Positions 7,702 through 14,464 of a stretch of DNA of 14,998 nucleotides are shown piece after piece. Source of the stretch: CAIVAT01 sp037139855 (GTDB lineage Bacteria; Bacteroidota; Bacteroidia; Bacteroidales; FEN-979); NCBI GenBank assembly GCA_037139855.1, contig JBAXFM010000113.1, positions 1 to 14,998 on the forward strand, in the 5' to 3' direction. Positions within the stretch are counted from its first letter, which is position 1. Each line of letters begins with the position of its first letter. The notes below the pieces were generated by a model. It saw only the letters and a program-made list of their open reading frames with translations, did not search any database and was not told the DNA's origin. Position numbers and translations under genes: made by a program.

Positions 7702-7711
7702 TACAACCATT

Positions 7712-10222
7712 ATGCAACAAAAGAAAAGCAAAACAACCGAAAAAAAGAAACCCGAAAAAAAAACCGAAACCGTTCCATATCATCGCAAACCAACAAATCT
7801 GTCGCTTGAAGCCTGGCAGGTTGCCCTGCGAAAACAGTTTGTGTCCGATAAAAGTTTTGGTATAAAAAAACTCGATGGGCACCAGGTGTTCAGCGATTAT
7901 TCCGTGTACAACCCCGAAACAAAAAACACCTACAAGGTTGCAATCAGGAACAATGAACAAGTGATGAACTTTTGCTCCTGCCTCGATTTTAAAACCAACC
8001 ACCTTGGAACCTGTAAGCATATTGAGGCTGTTTTGCAAAAAATCCAGTCAACACCACGACTTGCCGCTTTGCTACATAAAGGCCACACACCGCCTTACAC
8101 TTCCGTTTATCTGCAATATGGCAAAGAACGCCAGATCAAACTCAGAATCGGAACCGATAACTTGATCAGATTCAAGAACATGGCCTGGAAATATTTTGAC
8201 AAGGAGATGAAACTGACGCCCTTCGGCTTTGCCAATTTTGAACAGTTTCAATCAAAGGCAGCATCCATCGATCCCGATTTTCGTTGTTATGAAGATGCGC
8301 TTGAATTCATTCTCGAGTCAAGGGAAAAGAAACAAAGACACGGGTGGGTTGATGAACGCTATCCAACAGGGGAGGAACTGCATGGAATCATGTCCACACA
8401 ATTGTTCCCGTATCAGCAACAAGGAATTCTGTTTGCCGCGAAAGCCGGTCGCAGCCTCATCGCCGATGAAATGGGTCTTGGCAAAACCATCCAGGCAATC
8501 GGTGTGGCAGAAGTTCTGAAAAATGAAACCGGGGTTTCCAGTGTATTGATCATCTGTCCCACTTCCCTCAAATATCAGTGGCAATCTGAAATACAGAGAT
8601 TTACAACTTCTGCGGTGCAGGTAATTGAAGGCCTTCCGCATCTCCGTCTGGGGCAATATGAATCAACCGCTTTTTATAAAATTGTATCGTATCACACCCT
8701 GAGCCATGATCTTCATGCGATCAATGCTGTTGAATTTGATCTCGTGATTCTTGATGAGGCACAGCGGATCAAAAACTGGAAAACGAAAATAGCCCAGAGC
8801 GTTAAAAAGGTTCGTTCTCCATACGCCCTGGTGCTTACCGGAACACCCCTCGAAAACAAACTTGAAGATCTCTATTCCATTATTCAGTTTGTTGATCCAT
8901 TTAAACTGGGACCCTATTATCAGTTCCTCGACTATTATCAGGTGAAAAACGAAACCGGTCGTGTGGTTGGTTATAAACACCTGCATGAAATAACCCGGAA
9001 ACTTTCTGACATCATGATTCGCCGCACCAAAAAGGAGGTCATGGCTCAACTTCCCGAACGGATGGATAAAACTTTGTTTGTTACCATGACCGAACAACAG
9101 ATGGAACTGCACATCGAATTCAGCGATTTGGTGGCCAGGCTCGTCAACAAATGGAAACACATGGGTTTTTTAAATGAAAAGGACCGCCAGCGCCTGATGA
9201 TCAATCTCAATCTCATGCGCATGGTATGCGACAGCACCTATATTCTGGATCAGCAAACACGGTACGATACCAAAATAGGGGAGTTGATGAATATTCTTGA
9301 TGAGTACCTCGACGGTAATGAGGAGAAAGTTGTCGTTTTCAGCCAGTGGGAGCGGATGACACGGTTGGTTGCCCGCGAACTTGATGAACGGCATATCGGC
9401 TACCGGTACCTCAATGGGAATGTTCCAAGCCGAAATCGCAAAGAATTATTTGACCATTTTAACTCCGATCCATCCTGTCGTGTGTTTTTATCCACCGATG
9501 CCGGAAGTACGGGATTGAATCTTCAATCTGCTTCCATGATCATCAATCTTGACATCCCGTGGAACCCGGCTGTACTGGAACAACGTATCGGACGGGTTCA
9601 CCGTTATGGCCAGCAAAAGAAAGTATCGGTCATTAATTTTGTCTCAACCGGCACCATTGAACACCGTATGATCGGGGTTCTGAATTTTAAAAGCTCCTTG
9701 TTCGATGGCATCCTGAATGATGGCGAAGATTCGATATTCCTGGGTGAAGACAAGTTCCGCGAATTCATGAAAACCGTGGAGGGAATTACCACCATGCCTT
9801 CTGCCGATGCTGCTCCGCTTATTCAAATCCCCACAGATATCGAAGCTGAAACAGAAGAGTTGGACCTTTTCACTTCAGTACAGGAGAACCCGGATTACAA
9901 CGAAAAGCAAGAAGAAAGTGCAGATATTCCCGGTGATGATGATGTTCCCACATCGGAACCGGAAGAAAGTGTTTCCCGGAAATCAGTTTCAACCGATGCG
10001 CCTGATCCGGCAGCACTCATTGCAGGAGGACTGGGCTTTTTAAGTGGTCTGGCCAAAACCTTCTCCTCTCCTGAAGCAACCCAAAAACTGGTTTCATCCC
10101 TCGTTGACAAAGACCCTGCCTCCGGCAAAACTTATCTGAAAATTCCGGTGGAAAACGAACAGGTTGTGACTGATGCATTGAATCTTTTTGGACAGTTGTT
10201 TAAAGCGTTTGGGAAGATGTAG
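7712..10222 (+). CDS. SWIM zinc-finger SNF2-family DNA helicase/translocase
   Basis: This 836-residue protein counts from ATG 7712; an in-frame start at 7649 would overlap the YciI-like gene and is less likely. A Lys-rich leader precedes a SWIM zinc finger with C88, C90, C101 and H103. The SNF2 ATPase follows: motif I DEMGLGKT (252-259), motif II DEAQ (348-351), motif III LTGTP (375-379), motif V STDAGSTGLNLQ and motif VI QRIGRVHRYGQ (624-634). Motif II reads DEAQ rather than the DEAH usual in eukaryotic SNF2 proteins, as in many bacterial members. About 150 C-terminal residues are acidic and Pro/Ser-rich, then end in a short hydrophobic helical tail. Such proteins use ATP to move along duplex DNA and remodel bound proteins, as RapA does; the exact role here is unknown. 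Confidence 0.94.
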   Translation: MQQKKSKTTEKKKPEKKTETVPYHRKPTNLSLEAWQVALRKQFVSDKSFGIKKLDGHQVFSDYSVYNPETKNTYKVAIRNNEQVMNFCSCLDFKTNHLGTCKHIEAVLQKIQSTPRLAALLHKGHTPPYTSVYLQYGKERQIKLRIGTDNLIRFKNMAWKYFDKEMKLTPFGFANFEQFQSKAASIDPDFRCYEDALEFILESREKKQRHGWVDERYPTGEELHGIMSTQLFPYQQQGILFAAKAGRSLIADEMGLGKTIQAIGVAEVLKNETGVSSVLIICPTSLKYQWQSEIQRFTTSAVQVIEGLPHLRLGQYESTAFYKIVSYHTLSHDLHAINAVEFDLVILDEAQRIKNWKTKIAQSVKKVRSPYALVLTGTPLENKLEDLYSIIQFVDPFKLGPYYQFLDYYQVKNETGRVVGYKHLHEITRKLSDIMIRRTKKEVMAQLPERMDKTLFVTMTEQQMELHIEFSDLVARLVNKWKHMGFLNEKDRQRLMINLNLMRMVCDSTYILDQQTRYDTKIGELMNILDEYLDGNEEKVVVFSQWERMTRLVARELDERHIGYRYLNGNVPSRNRKELFDHFNSDPSCRVFLSTDAGSTGLNLQSASMIINLDIPWNPAVLEQRIGRVHRYGQQKKVSVINFVSTGTIEHRMIGVLNFKSSLFDGILNDGEDSIFLGEDKFREFMKTVEGITTMPSADAAPLIQIPTDIEAETEELDLFTSVQENPDYNEKQEESADIPGDDDVPTSEPEESVSRKSVSTDAPDPAALIAGGLGFLSGLAKTFSSPEATQKLVSSLVDKDPASGKTYLKIPVENEQVVTDALNLFGQLFKAFGKM

Positions 10223-10248
10223 GCGTTCTTTACTTAAAATGGAATGCT

Positions 10249-10866
10249 TTAAAACTCCACATTATACCCAATAGAGAAAGATATCGGGAGGGGTGAATTA
10301 GTCATTTTTATTTGCGGGTCATTTTTCATCTGGTTGATCTGATCATAAAATTCCGGTGAACGGAAAGGAACATTGAGGTCGAGATTAATCCCGCTTTTCC
10401 TGTGTTTGCCAAACCTGGTTTCCAGCCCCACCCCCACGGTAACTCCATAAAAAAGCTGATCATAGCTACTCTTCCCGTCGACTTTGGTAGCTCCGTTTAC
10501 ACCATACATCACCTTCAGGTAAGGCCGGGCGGCATGTTTTCCATCGGCAGGAATGATCCGTCCGAGAACGCCTACATTCCAGCCCAGGGCAATGAGTTCC
10601 CATCCTCCGGCAGCAAAAATCCCCATATAAGGAATCGGGTAAAAAGTTGCTTTTGCCCCGATCAAACCGCCATAATCAATCCCAATCCCAACTCCGCCGT
10701 CACCCCAGCGACGCTCTGCCTTTACAGGAGGTTTAGTCGTTACAATTGTGGTATCCTTTGTTACAAGCAGGGTATTGTCTTTGGTTACAAGCTTTGTGTT
10801 TTCCTGGCTGGAGGCAATCTGACAAATAAACAGTAACAAGACCGGAAGAAGAATTTTGAGTTTCAT
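10249..10866 (-). CDS. Small secreted/outer-membrane beta-barrel-like protein
   Basis: ATG 10866 is preferred because it gives a clear signal peptide (MKLKILLPVLLLFICQIASSQ) and lies about 40 nt after the predicted transcription start; an in-frame ATG 33 codons further upstream would start before the promoter. The 205-residue product has a Thr/Lys-rich linker (KDNTLLVTKDTTIVTTKPP). After it come alternating Gly/aromatic strands (GIGIDYGGLIGAKATFYPI, GIFAAGGWELIALG, TVGVGLETRF) and a terminal ISFSIGYNVEF. A final Phe and amphipathic strands suggest an outer-membrane beta-barrel of about eight strands. No function can be assigned. It is convergent with the helicase gene, 26 nt apart. Confidence 0.8.
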   Translation of the reverse strand: MKLKILLPVLLLFICQIASSQENTKLVTKDNTLLVTKDTTIVTTKPPVKAERRWGDGGVGIGIDYGGLIGAKATFYPIPYMGIFAAGGWELIALGWNVGVLGRIIPADGKHAARPYLKVMYGVNGATKVDGKSSYDQLFYGVTVGVGLETRFGKHRKSGINLDLNVPFRSPEFYDQINQMKNDPQIKMTNSPLPISFSIGYNVEF

Positions 10867-10912
10867 AGAACTTAGCATTTGGAGTGTGAAAGGGTTATTG
10901 CTTTCATAAAGA

Positions 10913-10920
10913 CAAAGATA
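10913..10920 (-). promoter_or_regulatory. Promoter -7 box of the beta-barrel-like gene
   Basis: On the minus strand this reads TATCTTTG, a full match to TAnnTTTG, with a T-rich patch (CTTT) about 20 bp upstream in place of TTG. It predicts a start near 10906 and a 40-nt leader to the ATG at 10866. It also argues against the longer in-frame start at 10965. Confidence 0.5.
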
Positions 10921-11021
10921 TTTAGATCTTGATAATTGTAAAGGACCATTTGAGGAAAAAATCAATTTTTTATTCCGATCATGTATTACCTTTTTCTGTT
11001 TTTCCGATTAAGCATTAAATG

Positions 11022-11046
11022 CAAGTACATATTATATACAAGTACA
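11022..11046. repeat. Short direct repeat CAAGTACA, two copies 17 bp apart
   Basis: CAAGTACA occurs at 11022-11029 and 11039-11046, separated by an AT-only spacer. It lies 21 bp before the CTCTGTG hairpin. The rest of the 10867-11156 gap holds the minus-strand promoter and the first heptamer hairpin; nothing else was recognised there. Confidence 0.5.
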
Positions 11047-11067
11047 AAATAATTTAACATTAACCCC

Positions 11068-11141
11068 CTCTGTGGCTCCTCTGTGCTCTCTGTGATATAA
11101 CATTACACAGAGAGCACGGAGAACCACAGAGTTACACAGAG
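11068..11141. repeat. Heptamer hairpin array upstream of the GxxExxY gene
   Basis: Direct copies of CTCTGTG start at 11068, 11079 and 11088. After an 11-nt AT-rich loop (11095-11105), inverted copies CACAGAG, CACGGAG, CACAGAG and CACAGAG start at 11106, 11115, 11125 and 11135. The two sides (11068-11094 and 11106-11131) form a nearly complete 26-27 bp stem with one bulge. Starts are spaced 9-11 nt, close to one helical turn. The last copy ends 15 nt before the GxxExxY ATG. It could act as a protein-binding array, an RNA hairpin or the end of a mobile unit. Confidence 0.85.
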
Positions 11142-11156
11142 AAAAACTAAAAAATT

Positions 11157-11528
11157 ATGGACATTAACCAGATTACTGAAAAAATTATTGGTTGTGCAAT
11201 CGAAGTGCATAAACACCTGGGGCCAGGCCTGTTGGAATCGGCCTATGAGGAATGTCTTGTTTACGAACTGCAAAATGCCGGGTTGAAGGTTGAAAGACAG
11301 AAACCAGTGGCTGTAGTTTACAAGGAAATCAGATTGGATTACGGTTACAGGATAGACATTCTGGTCGAAAATACCGTGATTGTTGAATTAAAAACCGTCG
11401 ACGCAATTCACACGGTTCACGAAGCGCAGGTACTGACCCATATGAAATTTGCACATAAAAGCATCGGTCTTCTGATCAACTTCAATGTGACCCTGCTTAA
11501 AAACGGTATTAGAAGATATAGAATATAA
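11157..11528 (+). CDS. GxxExxY protein, PD-(D/E)XK nuclease-like
   Basis: This 123-residue protein carries the family motif GLLESAY (24-30) and, after RLDYGYRIDILV, the pattern D67...E77-L-K79 expected of a PD-(D/E)XK core, followed by EAQVLTHMK (89-97). The family is widespread in Bacteroidetes, Planctomycetes and Cyanobacteria, and its biological role is not established to my knowledge. The fold implies a nuclease or nucleic-acid-binding function. The gene is enclosed by CTCTGTG/CACAGAG hairpin arrays on both sides, 15 nt before the start and 1 nt after the stop, with no promoter consensus outside. Gene and arrays look like one unit. The protein could recognise or cut its own flanking repeats; this is inference. 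Confidence 0.9.
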   Translation: MDINQITEKIIGCAIEVHKHLGPGLLESAYEECLVYELQNAGLKVERQKPVAVVYKEIRLDYGYRIDILVENTVIVELKTVDAIHTVHEAQVLTHMKFAHKSIGLLINFNVTLLKNGIRRYRI

Positions 11529-11529
11529 T

Positions 11530-11614
11530 CTCTGTGTAACTCTGTGCCTTCTCTGTGATCTCTGTGATGCCATTATTACACAGAGATCACTGAGTAGACA
11601 CAGAGGCCACTGAA
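11530..11614. repeat. Heptamer hairpin array downstream of the GxxExxY gene
   Basis: CTCTGTG starts at 11530, 11540, 11551 and 11560. After a 12-nt loop (11567-11578), CACAGAG, CACTGAG, CACAGAG and CACTGAA start at 11579, 11588, 11599 and 11608. The arms 11540-11566 and 11579-11605 pair at 24 of 27 positions. The first unit begins 1 nt after the GxxExxY stop. The array ends 5 nt before the stop of the minus-strand operon, so it may also act as a terminator for both convergent units. Confidence 0.85.
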
Positions 11615-11619
11615 AAAAT

Positions 11620-12453
11620 TTAAAACTCGTCAGGCAGATTTTTCAACTGCTCATTGGTAAACACCGGTCCATCTTTACACACATAAGTTGATCCGATGTT
11701 GCAACGTCCGCATTTTCCGAGGCCGCACTGCATCTTCATTTCCAGGGTGGTGATGATGTCTTTGTCGGCGAAACCAAGTTTGAGAAGTGACTGGATGGTG
11801 TATTTGATCATGATAGGAGGCCCGCAAGTGATCACCTTGGTGTTTTCAATCACAGGCTTCACTACCTCTTCGAGAATTTTAGGAACAACGCCCACATTGG
11901 TGGTCCAGCTTTCTTCAGGTTTATCAATGGTGAGGACAATCTTCAGGCTCTTGTCATCCTGCCACTCTTTGATTTCATCTTTGTAACACATATCGGCTGA
12001 CGTGCGGGCGCCATACAGGATGGTGAAATCCTTGTAATCGCTGCGGTTGTCGATGCAGTATTGTATGAGCGAACGCAATGGAGCCAGGCCGATGCCACCA
12101 CCAACAAATAAAAGGTTTTTCCCTTTGATATCTTCCAGGGGGAACCAGTTTCCGAATGGCCCGCGGATACCCACTTCATCGCCCTCTTCAAGGCTTGTAT
12201 GAATATCAGCAGTAACAACGCCGGCCTTTTTAATGGAACAGTCGAAATAGCCTTTCCGGGTAGCCGAGGAAGCAATGCAGAAGGTACACTCCCCTGAACC
12301 CAGCAGAGAAAATTCCACAAACTGACCCGGTAAAAAGGTGAATGTTTCCAACAGCCCTTCCTCCCTGAACTTCAGGCGATAGGTGCGGATATCCGGTGTT
12401 TCCTGGATGACTTTGTCAACCTTACAGATCATGGGTACTAAAAGCTGTTCCAT
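11620..12453 (-). CDS. FAD/NAD(P)-binding [2Fe-2S] reductase subunit (FloxA/AsrB/HydG-like)
   Basis: This 277-residue member of the ferredoxin-NAD(P)+ reductase superfamily is closest in plan to HydG/SudB of sulfhydrogenase, AsrB and PyrK. An N-terminal FAD barrel (LPGQFVEFSL 41-50, then CTFCIASS) leads to an NAD(P) domain with VGGGIGLAPL (117-126) and CGPP (210-213). Four C-terminal cysteines at 243, 248, 251 and 259 should hold a [2Fe-2S] cluster. It is the last gene of the operon and probably exchanges electrons between NAD(P)H and the iron-sulfur subunits encoded upstream. Its start is only 4 nt after an octamer repeat array, an unusual context that could alter translation. Cytoplasmic. 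Confidence 0.88.
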   Translation of the reverse strand: MEQLLVPMICKVDKVIQETPDIRTYRLKFREEGLLETFTFLPGQFVEFSLLGSGECTFCIASSATRKGYFDCSIKKAGVVTADIHTSLEEGDEVGIRGPFGNWFPLEDIKGKNLLFVGGGIGLAPLRSLIQYCIDNRSDYKDFTILYGARTSADMCYKDEIKEWQDDKSLKIVLTIDKPEESWTTNVGVVPKILEEVVKPVIENTKVITCGPPIMIKYTIQSLLKLGFADKDIITTLEMKMQCGLGKCGRCNIGSTYVCKDGPVFTNEQLKNLPDEF

Positions 12454-12457
12454 CTGG

Positions 12458-12489
12458 GAATTATTGAATTATTGAATTATTGAATTATT
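12458..12489. repeat. Octamer tandem repeat GAATTATT, four perfect copies
   Basis: Four uninterrupted 8-bp units occupy 12458-12489. On the coding (minus) strand they form an AT-rich leader ending 4 nt before the floxA-like ATG at 12453, where a ribosome would bind. Copy-number changes would alter that leader without altering any protein. Confidence 0.9.
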
Positions 12490-12492
12490 TTG

Positions 12493-12532
12493 CATCAGCA
12501 CATCAGCACATCAGCACATTAGCGCATTAATG
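12493..12532. repeat. Octamer tandem repeat CATCAGCA, three perfect and two degenerate copies
   Basis: CATCAGCA repeats at 12493, 12501 and 12509, followed by CATTAGCG (12517-12524) and CATTAATG (12525-12532). The last unit contains the stop codon of the floxB-like gene (12527-12529), so the array begins inside the end of that gene. With the adjacent GAATTATT array it fills nearly the whole 73-bp intergenic gap. Confidence 0.85.
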
Positions 12533-13591
12533 TCCATCAGCAACCTGGTTAACAACTTCAAAAATGCTGATATTCACCGGGCAGGCAATGGTGCATTTGC
12601 CGCATCCTACACAGAGATTTTCGCCAAAGCGCTCCTTGTAATAAACAAACTTATGCATGGCGCGTTGCCTCCACCGGCGATATTTAACCGGACGGGGATT
12701 ATGACCGCCGGCCATAAGGGTAAAATAGCCGTTGTTACAGGAGTCATAGCTCTTGTAGCGAACGCCGGTATCTTTCACTTTTTCATCAGAAATCTTAAAG
12801 CAATGGCAGGTGGGACAAACAAACGCACAAGTGTTACAACTCACGCAATTACCCGAAACATTTTCAAATTCCGGGGTATCGAAGATCTTGGATAGTCTTG
12901 CATTAACCTCCTTGTAATCCATCTTCAGGCGAAAGGAACCAGCAAAAGACTCAAATTGTTTTTTAATCTCAATAGCTGCTTCATCTTCTGCCATTCGATA
13001 TTCGCCATTCGATATTCGATATTCATTATTCAATTCTGTCAGAAAGGTCTCTCCTTTGGCAGTTCTTGCCTTGATATAGATCTTCCCCTCAGGTCCATTG
13101 ACGACCAACACATCGAGTGCATCGAGGTTCTCCACATCATAATCGAGTGAAGTGCAGAAACAATGGGTATCAGCTTTGTCACAGCGGGTGGAAATGACCA
13201 CGGTATTGTTACGGCGTTTCTGGTAATCGGTGTCGATGTAATCCCAGTTGTACACTTTATCAAGTACCTGTAGGGCACGGGCATCGCAATGTTTTGCGCC
13301 AAGGATCACTCTCTTTCCGGCCAGTGGATCTTCATCCACCTCCGATACGTCAGTTCCGGCGCTCGTGGCAACGTATTTCATGACTTTAGCCGACCGGGGG
13401 AAAAACAGGGACTTGATGCTCTGTGTCGTCGCAATGGGTGATTCGGGATCACATTCCGAAAGCCGGGTCACCCGTTTAAAATCAAATTTGCCGAATTTCT
13501 CTACCGGGGCATACGTTTCATGACTCGCCATGATAGCCTCATAGAATTTTTGCAAGCCGGCTTTATCGGTAACAAATGTTTCAACGCTCAT
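12527..13591 (-). CDS. Iron-sulfur subunit, FloxB/AsrA-HydB-like
   Basis: ATG 13591 gives 354 residues; an in-frame TTG three codons earlier is possible but less likely. The N-terminal half resembles the FrhB/AsrA-type domain (GAKHCDARALQ near 98-108, DTHCFCTS near 141-148). The C-terminal half has two [4Fe-4S] motifs of the CxxCxxCxxxC type, at C249/252/255/259 and C327/330/333/337. Members pass electrons between the FAD/NAD subunit and other iron-sulfur partners, as in anaerobic sulfite reductase, sulfhydrogenase or Flox complexes. It begins 15 nt after the preceding gene's stop. Residues about 188-201 (NNEYRISNGEYRMA) are encoded by a heptamer repeat array, an apparent in-frame insertion in the variable region between domains. 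Confidence 0.87.
   Translation of the reverse strand: MSVETFVTDKAGLQKFYEAIMASHETYAPVEKFGKFDFKRVTRLSECDPESPIATTQSIKSLFFPRSAKVMKYVATSAGTDVSEVDEDPLAGKRVILGAKHCDARALQVLDKVYNWDYIDTDYQKRRNNTVVISTRCDKADTHCFCTSLDYDVENLDALDVLVVNGPEGKIYIKARTAKGETFLTELNNEYRISNGEYRMAEDEAAIEIKKQFESFAGSFRLKMDYKEVNARLSKIFDTPEFENVSGNCVSCNTCAFVCPTCHCFKISDEKVKDTGVRYKSYDSCNNGYFTLMAGGHNPRPVKYRRWRQRAMHKFVYYKERFGENLCVGCGKCTIACPVNISIFEVVNQVADGH
12990..13031. repeat. In-frame heptamer array (six xxxATTC units) inside the floxB-like gene
   Basis: Six 7-bp units follow without gaps: GCCATTC, GATATTC, GCCATTC, GATATTC, GATATTC and ATTATTC (12990-13031). The total is 42 bp, exactly 14 codons, so the minus-strand frame is kept and the product shows a heptapeptide repeat N-x-E-Y-R-[IM]-x. 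Gain or loss of one or two units would shift the frame. Confidence 0.85.
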
Positions 13592-13606
13592 AAGGTTCAA
13601 TTCGGA

Positions 13607-14464
13607 TTACATGATAAAATCATCGGGATCTTTCAGACTGTATTTATAGAACGCACCCCGGTCTTCAGGGATAACCCCGGCCAGATGCTCCTGGAAGTTC
13701 TCATAAATCACGCTTTCATTCTGCTTGTGCAGTAAATGCAGCGGTAAATGACTGGGACAGGCTTTTTCACAGTTGCGGCAATCGACACAACGACCCGCGA
13801 GATGCAGTGACCATGTCATCAGGGCATGAAATGCTGCGGATGTGGTATTTGCACCATTGTAAAGTGTGGCGGTTTCCTGGTCGATGCAGCATTTGGCACA
13901 GTAGCACAAGGGGCACGAATGGCGGCAGGCATTGCAACGGATGCAGTTTTCGAACACCTCTTCGAAGTAGGAAGCACGCTCTGTCAGCGGTTTTAATGCA
14001 AGGGCGGCGATATCTGTGTTCACCACATAGGGCTTCATTCCAATGTTAGAGGGGGTACCCAGCAACTCATCACTCACCACTGCATCAGGAACCACACACT
14101 CAACGCAATTCTGCATCTTTTGTCCGGCATCATCCACCACGCCTTCGCAGCATATACCAATCACGTAAAGGTTTTCACGTTTCACCTGGTTTTCGGTGAG
14201 CATCAGGTTCAGTGCACGGCTGTCGCATCCTTTCACAACAAGCCCTACACGCTTTCTGCGGGTGTGATCGCTCTTGAGGTAATTCACAAGGTTGAAAACC
14301 GATTTGTCGGTGAACACCAGTTTGGAAACATCCTGCGGATCGGTGATCAGCACAGGCACCTGGTTGTCGTCGAAACCGTTCACACGGTAACCAACGAAAA
14401 CGTCGATCTTTCCTTCAGCAAACAACTTTGCCACGATGTCCTGGATCTGTTTCGTGTAGTTCAT
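13607..14464 (-). CDS. Iron-sulfur subunit, FloxC/FrhB-like
   Basis: This 285-residue protein has an FrhB-like N-terminal region (VGLVVKGCDSRALNL at 73-87, resembling the CDARAL segment of the next gene). A C-terminal ferredoxin-like part has two CxxCxxCxxxC motifs, at C174/177/180/184 and C226/229/232/236. Four more cysteines, C187, C189, C192 and C193 (CYCAKCC), sit directly after the first motif and may bind a further centre; C105, C106, C120 and C123 are also clustered. It overlaps the mvhD-like gene by 4 nt (ATGA), so production is coupled. The protein and the next one share architecture and probably arose by duplication. It should relay electrons within a cytoplasmic Hdr/Flox-like complex. 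Confidence 0.85.
   Translation of the reverse strand: MNYTKQIQDIVAKLFAEGKIDVFVGYRVNGFDDNQVPVLITDPQDVSKLVFTDKSVFNLVNYLKSDHTRRKRVGLVVKGCDSRALNLMLTENQVKRENLYVIGICCEGVVDDAGQKMQNCVECVVPDAVVSDELLGTPSNIGMKPYVVNTDIAALALKPLTERASYFEEVFENCIRCNACRHSCPLCYCAKCCIDQETATLYNGANTTSAAFHALMTWSLHLAGRCVDCRNCEKACPSHLPLHLLHKQNESVIYENFQEHLAGVIPEDRGAFYKYSLKDPDDFIM

Larger units (their letters stand above)
11068..11614. other. Putative compact repeat-bracketed GxxExxY unit
   Basis: The whole 547-bp segment consists of one gene and two hairpin arrays, with 16 nt of other sequence between gene and arrays. The gene-proximal ends are exact 17-bp inverted copies of each other: 11125-11141 is the reverse complement of 11530-11546 (CTCTGTGTAACTCTGTG). 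This resembles a miniature transposon-like or REP-like unit carrying its own gene. No target-site duplication was found, so mobility is not shown. Confidence 0.45.

Noticed and set aside
7649..7711. Upstream in-frame start for the SNF2 protein
   Set aside because: It would overlap the conserved C-terminus of the YciI-like protein by about 50 nt and adds a 21-residue leader unlike the family.
10199..10253. Inverted repeat TTTAAAGC/GCTTTAAA around the convergent stops of the helicase and beta-barrel genes
   Set aside because: The loop is about 39 nt, the stem is AT-rich and short, and no T-tract follows on either strand; not a convincing terminator.
10867..10965. Longer N-terminus of the beta-barrel-like protein
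   Set aside because: It would start before the -7 box and would bury the signal peptide 33 residues inside the protein.
11068..11614. CRISPR array made of the CTCTGTG repeats
   Set aside because: The units are 7 bp with 2-4 bp gaps and alternate in orientation. There are no 25-35 bp repeats or unique spacers and no cas genes.
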